Shown here one piece after another: positions 11,468-20,682 of a DNA stretch of 64,000 nucleotides. The stretch lies in contig OU461276.1 of NCBI GenBank assembly GCA_911810475.1, positions 1,145,501-1,209,500 of the forward strand, read 5' to 3'. Both the position numbers and the translations under genes were made by a program. The stretch is from Candidatus Celerinatantimonas neptuna. GTDB lineage: Bacteria; Pseudomonadota; Gammaproteobacteria; Enterobacterales; Celerinatantimonadaceae. The notes below the pieces were generated by a model. It was not told where the DNA came from and did no database searches. It worked only from the letters and a program-made list of their open reading frames with translations. Numbering within the stretch: position 1 is the first letter of the stretch; each line of letters begins with the position of its first letter.

Positions 11468-12073
11468 TCACGCTTTTTCATCATCCAGCTTCAACAGATG
11501 TCCCATCTGTTTCGCCTTCGTTTGCAGGTAAAAATGATTATGAGGGTTGTCCCCCACTTCAATAGCCACCCGTTCAACGACATCGATCCCGGCTTCTTTC
11601 ATTGCTTTGATTTTTGCCGGATTATTCGTCATTAATAAAACCCGGGAAATACCAAGATGATCTAACATCGGTTTACAAATCGAAAAGTCCCGCAAATCAG
11701 CAGCAAACCCTAGTTTATGATTTGCCGCCACCGTATCGTATCCCTGATCTTGTAAAGAATACGCCTTGATTTTATTGATTAAGCCGATTCCACGCCCTTC
11801 CTGACGAAGATAGAGAATGAAACCACGGCCTGCTTCACTGATTCTGCGCATTGCAGTTTCGAGTTGATACCCACAATCACAACGCTGACTAAATAGAGCA
11901 TCTCCCGTCAAGCATTCAGAATGGATCCGCCCTAAAATAGGCTGTCCTTCTTCCCAATCGCCCAAAGTCAAAGCAACATGTTCTTTACCCGTTTCAGGAA
12001 TAATAAATCCGTGCATCCTAAACGTTCCCCACCGGGTCGGCAAAGATGAAGAAGCTACATACTTAATTGACAT
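11468..12073 (-). CDS. ribA: GTP cyclohydrolase II
   Basis: Opens the imidazole ring of GTP in the first committed step of riboflavin synthesis. The 201-residue, single-domain enzyme has the zinc cysteines C54, C65 and C67 ([17 protein letters not shown]), the catalytic block RQEGRGIGL, and the later NNPAKI motif. It lacks the DHBP-synthase domain found in fused RibBA proteins. GGA lies 6 bases before the ATG. It stands alone between metF and its own terminator, with no rib genes nearby. Confidence 0.96.
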   Translation of the reverse strand: MSIKYVASSSLPTRWGTFRMHGFIIPETGKEHVALTLGDWEEGQPILGRIHSECLTGDALFSQRCDCGYQLETAMRRISEAGRGFILYLRQEGRGIGLINKIKAYSLQDQGYDTVAANHKLGFAADLRDFSICKPMLDHLGISRVLLMTNNPAKIKAMKEAGIDVVERVAIEVGDNPHNHFYLQTKAKQMGHLLKLDDEKA

Positions 12074-12135
12074 ATCTATTCCACTTCATGAAGAATCAGG
12101 CTGAGATTAAATATCAATCTCAAAAACACCCCATT

Positions 12136-13053
<918 letters not shown>

Positions 13054-13055
13054 CT

Positions 13056-13095
13056 ACACATTGAGACATATAGCCATCTACACGGCTTGATGTAT
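13056..13095 (-). promoter_or_regulatory. MetJ operator (tandem met boxes)
   Basis: Read on the minus strand, five abutting octamers resemble AGACGTCT: ATACATCA (5/8), AGCCGTGT (6/8), AGATGGCT (6/8), ATATGTCT (6/8) and CAATGTGT (4/8). They end about 27 bases before the metF start codon. Contiguous octamers in exact phase are characteristic of MetJ operators. Confidence 0.7.
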
Positions 13096-13493
13096 AGAAT
13101 GCTATAGGATAGCGTTACAAAGTAAACACAAATTCAATTCTTTTTTAATCATAATGAAAAATATTCATTATCGTATTTATCACCCTACTTTTTCCCACCC
13201 AAGAATAGAATCCAGATAAAACCCGTACAAACTTTGCTCTCTGATTCTATACGTTGTATTCAGACTAAATCACATAATGCCGTTCAAAATTCTAAACCAG
13301 AACATTTTTTCAAAGCACTCTTTCAACATACAATTCAGCAGATTCAATTATTTATTGACAATTAAATCCATTAACGAACTGGATAAATAATAAACACATG
13401 TTATAGTTTAAATAGGTATAAGGAGAATAGGCTCTAAAAAACGGGAAAAACATTGCAACATGGTGTAGATGACTGAGGTGAATGGGGTAAAAA
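13096..13493. other. Gap between metF and the first orphan gene
   Basis: About 400 AT-rich bases holding the metF upstream region. No supported gene. A GGGG six bases before 13494 is the ribosome-binding site of the next gene. Confidence 0.6.
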
Positions 13494-14306
13494 ATGGTAG
13501 ATAGTGTCCCCTCATTAACAGGCCAACAACGCAGCATAAAACAGGTTGTAAAACCCATACTGCAAGCGGCCCGGGCTCCAGATAATCGAGCTTTTCAGCA
13601 GCAACAGCTTAATTCGCTAGCTCGTGCCAGTGCACCTTTACCGATCGTTCAAGTATCAGGTGCATTACCAATGGAGGGTCAGTCGGCAATCGATCCCCGC
13701 CGATCAGATAAACCCACATATGCACCGCAAAAACCGAATAGCTATAAGCAGCCACCCAGTCAGAAAGAAGAGCAACGTGAACATTGGCAAAGTGTCCCTC
13801 AAAGCAGTGAAACATCGGTTACTTTATCCGAACCATTAAGTGTTATGATCCAAAGAATCGCAAAACCGGTCACAGTAAAAGAAATCACCAATACCATTGC
13901 ACAACCGACTGAACAGCCGACGAAACGAACAACTCAGCCGCAAAATACTCAGAATATCCCCAAAAACCAACCCAGAGAAACATCAGTAAATTCAACTACA
14001 GACCAATCTCAAGAGAAACAAGATGCCAATCGACCCGAAGTTGCGACACAGAGACAGGAAAAAGCAGCTCAGCGACAACCAACAAATGATGCAGCTCGAC
14101 AACCAGATAGTAAACAGAGTCAGCCTCATCAGCGGATCACTCAGGCTGCAATCAGAGCACAGGGACGAGCCCGGGATATCGTAATGAATGTCAACTATGC
14201 TGTTGCCATATCGATGCACTCAAAACGGCAACGACTCATGCAACATGTAGCAACGCAGGAATCTGTCTCAAATTCCAAACAAACTCAGCTGCAACAAACT
14301 ATTTAA
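13494..14306 (+). CDS. Unrecognised Gln/Pro-rich protein
   Basis: I do not recognise this 270-residue protein. It has GGGG six bases before the ATG. There is no signal peptide and no membrane segment. Residues 1-75 are moderately ordered (Gln-rich, with PIVQVSGALP), and residues 75-215 are low-complexity, rich in Gln, Thr, Pro, Ser and Lys (for example TEQPTKRTTQPQNTQ). The last 55 form a basic, probably helical tail (AAIRAQGRARDIVMNVNYAV). The composition suggests a disordered linker between two short ordered ends. It lies 66 bases before another unknown gene on the same strand. Confidence 0.6.
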   Translation: MVDSVPSLTGQQRSIKQVVKPILQAARAPDNRAFQQQQLNSLARASAPLPIVQVSGALPMEGQSAIDPRRSDKPTYAPQKPNSYKQPPSQKEEQREHWQSVPQSSETSVTLSEPLSVMIQRIAKPVTVKEITNTIAQPTEQPTKRTTQPQNTQNIPKNQPRETSVNSTTDQSQEKQDANRPEVATQRQEKAAQRQPTNDAARQPDSKQSQPHQRITQAAIRAQGRARDIVMNVNYAVAISMHSKRQRLMQHVATQESVSNSKQTQLQQTI

Positions 14307-14372
14307 GCAACTAAACTCAAAATGTAATTTTTGGATACTTAACACACAGAATGGTAGGTAAAGGATGTGACC

Positions 14373-14621
14373 ATGAGTGAATTAAAATATGGATATGAAG
14401 TCATGCAAATGATGCTGGAACACGATGGACTGGTCACAACAACTGTTCTCAATGAACTGGTCAATGAACAATTTAATCCCGGTCGACACGTCTACCAACG
14501 ACTAACTCATGCCATAGCTGTTATGCAATTTTTTGAACATCTCGAAGAACAGCGCAAATCGATAGTACAAAATGCCCCTCAGTCGAATGCCAAAGCTCAA
14601 CAATTAACACCAGATAATTAA
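14373..14621 (+). CDS. Unrecognised small helical protein
   Basis: An 82-residue protein of unknown function. The start is taken as ATG at 14373, with AAGGA seven bases upstream; a GTG two codons earlier is too close to that site. The first 65 residues look mostly alpha-helical (MSELKYGYEVMQMM, then LNELVNEQF, then HAIAVMQFFEHLEEQ), and the tail is polar. No signal peptide or membrane segment. It follows the Gln-rich gene by 66 bases and may form an operon with it; both lie between metF and the MarC-type gene. Confidence 0.55.
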   Translation: MSELKYGYEVMQMMLEHDGLVTTTVLNELVNEQFNPGRHVYQRLTHAIAVMQFFEHLEEQRKSIVQNAPQSNAKAQQLTPDN

Positions 14622-14778
14622 CTTCATTCTGGACAAATACGGGTTACTCTTTGTTGCTGTTCATTCACCTGAAATGCTAAGCTTCACGCCCTAGCTCAAA
14701 CCACCGCTGACCGGATCAACCAAACTCATTCGGTCAATACGCGCTACATACATGAGCACTAATGGAAAAAGGTATTTT

Positions 14779-15387
14779 ATGAGTATTCTCTCCGCAACAT
14801 TGATGCTGTTTCTAATTATGGATCCTCTTGGAAACACCCCCGTTTTCATGTCGATCATGAAGCACATTGATCCCAAACGGCAAAGGAAAATCCTGATTAG
14901 GGAACTATTCTTTGCATTATTAGTGATGATGGCATTTCTTTGGGCGGGAGAACAAATATTAGGATTTTTAAATCTCAAGCAAGAATCTGTAAGTATTGCC
15001 GGAGGAATCATTTTATTTCTTATTGCTTTAAAAATGATCTTCCCCGGAGAAGGTGGTGTAGCGGGGTTAGCTGCCGGAGATGAACCTTTTTTAGTCCCGA
15101 TGGCCATTCCCATGATTGCCGGACCATCCATTCTGGCCACCTTAATGCTGATGGCTCATCAGGACCCACATAAAATGGGACAACTCAGTTTAGCTCTTAT
15201 TTTAGCATGGGGCGCAACATCAGCCATCTTAATCTGCAGTGCTTCACTCACCCGTTTTCTAGGAGAGAGAGGGTTAACTGCAATTGAACGGCTGATGGGA
15301 ATGCTACTGATCATGCTATCCGTACAGATGTTTTTAGATGGCATAGCCAACTACCTTCACAATACAGCATCCCTGGTTCAGTCATAA
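14779..15387 (+). CDS. yhgN: MarC/YhgN-family inner-membrane protein
   Basis: Multi-spanning inner-membrane protein of the MarC (UPF0056) family; the substrate is not established. From ATG at 14779 (AAAAAGG upstream) the protein has 202 residues, with about six hydrophobic segments and the family motifs LFLIMDPLGNTPVFMS near the N-terminus and VPMAIPMIAGPSILATLML in the middle. The sequence follows E. coli YhgN closely. An ATG 27 bases earlier would add a polar nonapeptide and lacks a ribosome-binding site. It converges with yhhL, the stop codons overlapping. Confidence 0.88.
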   Translation: MSILSATLMLFLIMDPLGNTPVFMSIMKHIDPKRQRKILIRELFFALLVMMAFLWAGEQILGFLNLKQESVSIAGGIILFLIALKMIFPGEGGVAGLAAGDEPFLVPMAIPMIAGPSILATLMLMAHQDPHKMGQLSLALILAWGATSAILICSASLTRFLGERGLTAIERLMGMLLIMLSVQMFLDGIANYLHNTASLVQS

Positions 15388-15651
15388 CTTCTCGTGCTGT
15401 GTCATACGCTGGCGCAGCACTAACAAGCCAAATACCCCAAAAAGAACTAACTGATAGCCATCTCCCGACTTCCACAATCCGTTAGCCCGCAATGTATATC
15501 GCATCAATAACATCTGTAGACAATGTAAGATCAACACTAAGGCTCCTGCAGCTAAAATCAATGGGTAAACCGGCGCTAAAGGAGACCAGGGAGACGAAAT
15601 AATCACAATCCAGAGGATCACCATTAAACCACGTCCGATATTCATTAACAT
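15382..15651 (-). CDS. yhhL: DUF1145 membrane protein (YhhL-like)
   Basis: Small inner-membrane protein of 89 residues with two or three hydrophobic helices (GLMVILWIVIISSPW, LILAAGALVLILHCLQMLL, LVLFGVFGLLVL), matching the DUF1145 family and the E. coli gene beside rsmD. The start is ATG at 15651, seven bases after GGAG; a GTG farther upstream would put that site inside the gene. One base separates the rsmD stop from this ATG, so translation is coupled. Function unknown. Confidence 0.8.
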   Translation of the reverse strand: MLMNIGRGLMVILWIVIISSPWSPLAPVYPLILAAGALVLILHCLQMLLMRYTLRANGLWKSGDGYQLVLFGVFGLLVLRQRMTQHEKL

Positions 15652-15652
15652 T

Positions 15653-16252
15653 TTACTCTCCACTGACTTGATATAACTGATAGCAAACCTGGCCAGCTTG
15701 CTTAGCTTTAAGCAACGTCCAGGGAATATTCAACTCGGGGGCATCTTGTTCTTGTTCCACATAAACCAGGCATTGTGGTGAAAGCCAACCATTGTGAATC
15801 AATAACTGGCAACAAGGCCCCACTAAACCTTGATGAAAAGGCGGATCAATAAACACTAAATCAAATGGCCGCTCTGGCGAACGATTTAAAAAATCCAGCG
15901 TATCTACACACTCGATTACAAATTGTTCTTCTGTTAAACCTAACGATAAACTATTTTTCTTTAGTTGAACTGTTACATATTTAGCCAATTCCAGACTCTG
16001 CACAAAACCGGCCTGTCTGGATAATGCTTCAAACGATAAACTGCCACTTCCAGCAAATAGATCAAGACAACGCCGAGAGGCAATACGACCTTGTAACCAG
16101 TTAAACAGAGTTTCTTTCACCCGATCAGTCGTTGGTCTTAAACCGTCACTATCAGGAACAGGAAGCTTTCGCCCCCTCCATTGTCCCCCGATAATTCGAA
16201 TGAACCCTTTCCCTTTTACGGATTTTCTCTTAGGTTCTCGTACCTTATTCAT
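15653..16252 (-). CDS. rsmD: 16S rRNA m2G966 methyltransferase
   Basis: Methylates G966 of 16S rRNA on the assembled 30S subunit using S-adenosylmethionine. The 199-residue Rossmann methyltransferase has the early motif IRIIGGQWRGRKLPVP, SAM-binding DLFAGSGSLSFEALSR, and the catalytic DPPF (in FDLVFIDPPF). The length equals E. coli RsmD. It is divergent from ftsY and coupled to yhhL, the same arrangement as in E. coli. Confidence 0.95.
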   Translation of the reverse strand: MNKVREPKRKSVKGKGFIRIIGGQWRGRKLPVPDSDGLRPTTDRVKETLFNWLQGRIASRRCLDLFAGSGSLSFEALSRQAGFVQSLELAKYVTVQLKKNSLSLGLTEEQFVIECVDTLDFLNRSPERPFDLVFIDPPFHQGLVGPCCQLLIHNGWLSPQCLVYVEQEQDAPELNIPWTLLKAKQAGQVCYQLYQVSGE

Positions 16253-16584
16253 TTAGCCTGCCAGTTAATAATGATACTATTTAATCTCAATTTGGGATAA
16301 TCAAGTCTTTATGATGGCTATTTTGCCCGATTTCATTGCTAAATCAGCAGGTAATAGCATCACAATTACCAACTGAATCACCTTGAATTCGAACAAAATC
16401 GACCATCTTAAGCCGATAGTCATCTAAAATCATAAATGTCAGAATGTGATTGACTCATACGACGACTGTTTATCTCAACTTAAGATTATTTATACGATAT
16501 GCGCAGCATTGTACCAGTGTTATGCGAATCGCTGAAAATCATTTCAGCCAACCATATTGCTACGTTGTAAAGGTTCAAGATCTA
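16253..16584. other. rsmD-ftsY divergent promoter gap
   Basis: 332 bases between the two start codons. An open frame continues upstream of ftsY from 16450, but it is not supported by conservation. No clear operator or repeat was seen. Confidence 0.6.
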
Positions 16585-17925
16585 ATGGCAAAGAAAAAAG
16601 GCTTATTCTCCTGGTTCAAAAAAGATAAAGAAAAAACAACGTCTGAAGAAAACCCAGACGTAGTTCAAAACGAGACAACAGATAGCGAAGCACCAAAACA
16701 AGTCAAAGCTGAGACTTCTGAAAAAGCCCATCTTGAAGAGCGGGCTAAAACCGAAGCCGCTGAAAAAGCTCGTCTTGAAGAACAAGTTAAAGCAGAAACC
16801 GCTGAAAAAGCTCGTCTTGAAGAACAAGCTAAAGCAGATGCCGCTGAAAAAGCTCGTCTTGAAGAACAAGTTAAAGCAGAAACCGCTGAAAAAGCCTGTC
16901 TTGAAGAACAGGCTAAAGCCGAAACCGCTGAAAAAGCTCGTCTTGAAGAACAGGCTAAAGCCGAAACCGCTGAAAAGACATCTATTGGAAAACCGGCTAA
17001 ACGCCCCAGCTTATTAGCCCGACTGCGTCAAGGACTCAAACGAACACGAGGCAATATCGGCAATGGCTTTTTAAGCTTGTTCAGCGGCAAAAAAATCGAT
17101 GATGATTTATTTGAAGAACTCGAAGAACAACTTATTATCGCCGATGTTGGTGTTGAAACAACCCAGAAAATCATCAAGCATTTAACGGATACCTCCAGCC
17201 GGCGCGCACTCAAAGATGGTGAAGCTCTGTATGAATTACTTCAAGAGCAAATGGGGAGTATGTTAAGAGAAGTTGAACAGCCACTAAAACCTGAAGCTGA
17301 TGGTCCGTTTGTGATCCTGATGGTCGGTGTCAACGGTGTCGGTAAAACAACAACGATCGGCAAACTGGCAAAACAATTTCAAGAACAGGGTAAATCAGTC
17401 ATACTGGCCGCTGGTGATACATTCAGGGCTGCGGCTGTCGAACAATTACAGGTTTGGGGGGAACGTAATCAAATTCCCGTCATTGCTCAGCATACCGGTG
17501 CCGATAGCGCATCAGTATTGTTTGACGCCTATAGCTCAGCTAAAGCCCGAAATGTCGATATATTAATAGCAGATACTGCCGGACGTTTACAAAATAAAGC
17601 AAACCTCATGGAAGAGCTGAAAAAAATTGTCCGCGTCATGAAAAAGATCGATGAGACTGCACCTCATGAAATTATGCTCACTATCGATGCAGGTACCGGG
17701 CAAAATGCCATAAGCCAGGCCAAACTATTCAATGAAGCCATCGGACTATCTGGGATTACATTGACTAAACTGGATGGGACCGCTAAAGGTGGTGTTATTT
17801 TTGCGGTTGCCGATCAATTCAAACTACCCATTCGTTATATCGGTGTAGGAGAAAGAATCGATGACCTTCGCCCATTTGAAGCACAACCGTTTGTCGAAGC
17901 ACTCTTTACACAAGAGCAGGACTAA
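16585..17925 (+). CDS. ftsY: Signal recognition particle receptor FtsY
   Basis: GTPase that docks the SRP-ribosome complex at the membrane. From ATG at 16585 (MAKKKGLFSWFKK, an amphipathic membrane-targeting start) the protein has 446 residues. The N-terminal acidic A domain holds six full copies and one decayed copy of a 14-residue repeat of the type KAETAEKARLEEQ. The NG domain follows, with the P-loop GVNGVGKTTT, DTFRAAA, DTAGR and TKLDGTAKGG. First gene of ftsYEX. A longer frame from 16450 is not conserved. Confidence 0.96.
   Translation: MAKKKGLFSWFKKDKEKTTSEENPDVVQNETTDSEAPKQVKAETSEKAHLEERAKTEAAEKARLEEQVKAETAEKARLEEQAKADAAEKARLEEQVKAETAEKACLEEQAKAETAEKARLEEQAKAETAEKTSIGKPAKRPSLLARLRQGLKRTRGNIGNGFLSLFSGKKIDDDLFEELEEQLIIADVGVETTQKIIKHLTDTSSRRALKDGEALYELLQEQMGSMLREVEQPLKPEADGPFVILMVGVNGVGKTTTIGKLAKQFQEQGKSVILAAGDTFRAAAVEQLQVWGERNQIPVIAQHTGADSASVLFDAYSSAKARNVDILIADTAGRLQNKANLMEELKKIVRVMKKIDETAPHEIMLTIDAGTGQNAISQAKLFNEAIGLSGITLTKLDGTAKGGVIFAVADQFKLPIRYIGVGERIDDLRPFEAQPFVEALFTQEQD
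16702..16995 (+). repeat. 42-bp in-frame tandem repeat in ftsY
   Basis: Seven consecutive 42-base units (16702, 16744, 16786, 16828, 16870, 16912, 16954), the last decayed after nine codons. Each encodes [AV]-K-[AT]-[ED]-x-[AS]-E-K-A-x-L-E-E-[QR], a charged helical or coiled-coil pattern. The units are nearly identical at DNA level, so copy number may vary between strains. Confidence 0.9.
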
Positions 17926-17958
17926 CCGGATAATCAGGGGCTATCTGAGGAAAGGCGT

Positions 17959-18621
17959 ATGATCCGATTTCAACAAGTCAGTAAAGTTTATCCTGGACGC
18001 CATCAGGCTCTTCAGAAAATAGATTTTGAGCTAAAACATGGCGAAATGGCTTTTTTAACAGGACATTCAGGCGCAGGGAAAAGTACACTACTACGTCTGG
18101 CCACAGCCATGGAGAGAGCTAGTACCGGAACCATTGAATTCGGAGGGGAAGACATCACACGGCTACCCAAACGCCGGATTCCTTTTTTACGGCGCAATAT
18201 TGGGGTTGTCTTTCAGGACTATAAGTTACTGATGGAGCGAAGCGTCTTCGAAAACGTCGCGTTACCACTCATTATTGAAGGATATTCACTGAATAATATT
18301 AAACCAAGAGTCTTCGCCGCTTTAGACAAAGTAGGACTCATCGATAAATACTCAAGTTTGCCTTCAGTACTCTCTGGCGGTGAGCAACAACGGGTTGGCA
18401 TTGCCCGGGCTGTTGTCAATAAGCCCCCTTTATTGATAGCCGATGAACCGACAGGCAACCTTGATCCCGAATTGTCACTTGAAATTCTCAAACTATTTAG
18501 CGAATTTAATGACACGGGCGTCACAGTATTGATTGCCACCCATGATTTAGGGCTGATAAGCCGGATGAATTACCGTACATTCACCCTTGAACATGGCAAA
18601 CTGACTAGCAAAGAGCAATGA
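17959..18621 (+). CDS. ftsE: Cell-division ABC ATPase FtsE
   Basis: ATPase of the FtsEX complex, which regulates peptidoglycan amidases through EnvC at the division septum. The 220-residue protein has Walker A GHSGAGKST, Q-loop VFQDYKLL, signature LSGGEQQRVGIARA, Walker B LLIADEPTGNLDPE and the switch histidine in IATHDLG. It starts 33 bases after ftsY and ends 3 bases before ftsX, consistent with one operon. Confidence 0.97.
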   Translation: MIRFQQVSKVYPGRHQALQKIDFELKHGEMAFLTGHSGAGKSTLLRLATAMERASTGTIEFGGEDITRLPKRRIPFLRRNIGVVFQDYKLLMERSVFENVALPLIIEGYSLNNIKPRVFAALDKVGLIDKYSSLPSVLSGGEQQRVGIARAVVNKPPLLIADEPTGNLDPELSLEILKLFSEFNDTGVTVLIATHDLGLISRMNYRTFTLEHGKLTSKEQ

Positions 18622-18624
18622 CAG

Positions 18625-19581
18625 ATGAACTTTGGAGCCTCACAACGAAGTAAACGTCCACGAAAACTCAGTGGCTTTGGAATTCGCCATTTGCAGCAGG
18701 GAACCGCTAGCCTGGGAGAAATTTGGCGAACACCAACCAGTTCTATGATGACTATCGCGGTCATTGGCGTATGTCTGGCTTTACTCGTCACCTTTCATCT
18801 GGCCATTAAAAATGTCAGAGATGCAGCCCCAAGCTGGCAAAAGAGTGCACAGATCAATGTATTTGTCAGCTCTGGGACCAATGAAATGGAACGAACTCAA
18901 TTAGAAGATCAAATCCGCCAAATCAACGGCGTCAGCCAGGTTCGCCTTATCGATAAAGCACAAGGATTAGCCGAATTTAAACAAGATTCAGGATTTGGCA
19001 ACGCACTTGACTTACTCGGTGAAAATCCCCTTCCGGATCTACTGATCGTAACACCTGAACTGAGCCAGCAAGAGCAGGGACAACTGCAATTGTTACAAAG
19101 TAAGTTAAATCAATTACCACATGTTGGGCAGGTTCGGTTAAATTTAGAATGGGTCAAACAGCTAAGTGGTATTCTCAATGTTGTAAACCAATCCGTCCGA
19201 TTATTAATTGGCTTACTATTAATCTCAATTATCTTAACCATCGGCAATACCATCCGACTCAATGTTCTATCTCAAAAAGACGAGATCGAAGTTATGAAAT
19301 TAGTCGGAGCCACCAATGCCTTTATTCAGCGCCCTTTTCTCTATACCGGTTTTTGGTACGGTTTCATTGGCGGGCTGTTAGCATGGATCTTGAGTAATAT
19401 TCTGATGCTCTGGCTTGGCAGCGCCGTGGGCGATCTCGCCAATCTCTATCAACAAAGTATCTACCTGGAAGGATTAAGTTTCTCAGGTTTTCTCACTTTA
19501 ATGGGATTTTCATCATTACTTGGCCTGATGTCATCCTGGTTCTCCGTGAACCATTATGTGAAGAAAATAGAACCACGCTAA
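18625..19581 (+). CDS. ftsX: Cell-division membrane protein FtsX
   Basis: Membrane partner of FtsE, carrying conformational signals across the inner membrane. The 318-residue protein has a polar N-terminus, a first membrane helix near residue 40 (MMTIAVIGVCLALLVTFHLA), a periplasmic loop containing INVFVSSGTNEME, and three C-terminal membrane helices (LLIGLLLISIILTIGNTI and later). In many gammaproteobacteria rpoH follows; here a convergent ygiD does. Confidence 0.96.
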   Translation: MNFGASQRSKRPRKLSGFGIRHLQQGTASLGEIWRTPTSSMMTIAVIGVCLALLVTFHLAIKNVRDAAPSWQKSAQINVFVSSGTNEMERTQLEDQIRQINGVSQVRLIDKAQGLAEFKQDSGFGNALDLLGENPLPDLLIVTPELSQQEQGQLQLLQSKLNQLPHVGQVRLNLEWVKQLSGILNVVNQSVRLLIGLLLISIILTIGNTIRLNVLSQKDEIEVMKLVGATNAFIQRPFLYTGFWYGFIGGLLAWILSNILMLWLGSAVGDLANLYQQSIYLEGLSFSGFLTLMGFSSLLGLMSSWFSVNHYVKKIEPR

Positions 19582-19644
19582 TCGCTTTTCATAACATCAA
19601 TATCAATGCGCCTGAACAAAAGTCATGTGCATTAAATACGAGCT

Positions 19645-20439
19645 CTAATCAAATCGATAACTTGAAACAGTAATCCCGCCAAAGAAGTCATGTTGGCGAT
19701 AAAATGTATCAACCGAGCCATCACTTGCCGCTCCCAGAGCGACCCACAAAGGCATTAAATGATCTTCTCTAGGCTGTGCTATCCGGGCACTGGGAGCCAG
19801 CTCCCACTGATCCAACTGACGATGCCTTTGCTGCTCTGGTAACTCCAGTGTTTGTTTGAGCCACTGGTCAAATTCTTGTGATGGTTTTTGCGCCGAAGCA
19901 CTAAAGCGACGTAAATTATGATATGTCAGACCACTACCGATAATTAAAATACCTTCATCACGAAACGGACGAAGCACTTCTCCTACAGCAAAATGAGTTT
20001 TCAAATCAAAGTCACTACGAATCGATAACTGAACGACTGGAATATCGGCATCAGGATAAATCACGGCTAAAGGTGTAAATGTTCCATGATCATAGCCCCT
20101 TTTTGAATCAAGACCGGCCTCAATACCAGCTTTATCTAATTGCTCGGCAACACGATTGGCCAACTGCGGATCACCGGGAGCAGAATAATGAACCCGATAG
20201 GTATGTTCAGGAAAGCCGTAATAATCATATAACATCCCAGGATGCTCAGCCGATGAAACGGTAAAATGAGATGCTTCCCAGTGTGCGGTAACAACTAATA
20301 TCGCTTTAGGTGTTTCAGGTAACGATTGCGGAATTTGCGCAAATGACTCAGCCATCTGAGCATATACATCACCATATTCACTCATCCATGGCCAAGGGCC
20401 GCCTCCGTGTGAAAGAAAAAATGTGGGTAACCGACTCAT
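19645..20439 (-). CDS. ygiD: 4,5-DOPA-extradiol-dioxygenase-like protein (YgiD family)
   Basis: LigB-superfamily extradiol dioxygenase, a non-haem metal enzyme; E. coli YgiD opens DOPA, but the native substrate is uncertain. The 264-residue protein starts MSRLPTFFLSHGGGP, whose HGGG carries a metal histidine, and has AHWEAS and RGYDHGTFTPL blocks with further histidines. The start is ATG at 20439, nine bases after GAGG; a TTG upstream is discarded because it overlaps that site. Convergent with ftsX and divergent from manA. Confidence 0.9.
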   Translation of the reverse strand: MSRLPTFFLSHGGGPWPWMSEYGDVYAQMAESFAQIPQSLPETPKAILVVTAHWEASHFTVSSAEHPGMLYDYYGFPEHTYRVHYSAPGDPQLANRVAEQLDKAGIEAGLDSKRGYDHGTFTPLAVIYPDADIPVVQLSIRSDFDLKTHFAVGEVLRPFRDEGILIIGSGLTYHNLRRFSASAQKPSQEFDQWLKQTLELPEQQRHRQLDQWELAPSARIAQPREDHLMPLWVALGAASDGSVDTFYRQHDFFGGITVSSYRFD

Positions 20440-20682
20440 AATATTTGTCCTCAAATCGTTTGATGTTAAAAATAACGTTTAATAACTCTCAATTCAGCTC
20501 TGAAATATTGAACAATGAGTTCAATGTGCATAAACGTTTATCGACAACACTTTCCACAATAAGCAAATAAGTAGCACCATCAAGACCTATGGCCGCTCCA
20601 AATCATTCACATCAAATTGTAAATTGCTTATAGTCGTCATATTTACCAACTTATTTCGGATTAGCATCAAAGGATGAGCCCA

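Noticed and set aside
16702-16995. Possible CRISPR array
   Set aside because: The units are directly abutting, in-frame and coding, with no unique spacers; it is a protein repeat.
16603-17017. Repetitive open frames on both strands within ftsY
   Set aside because: They arise from the 42-bp repeat read in other frames (Phe-rich and Lys/Leu-rich repeats); only the FtsY frame has a conserved protein.
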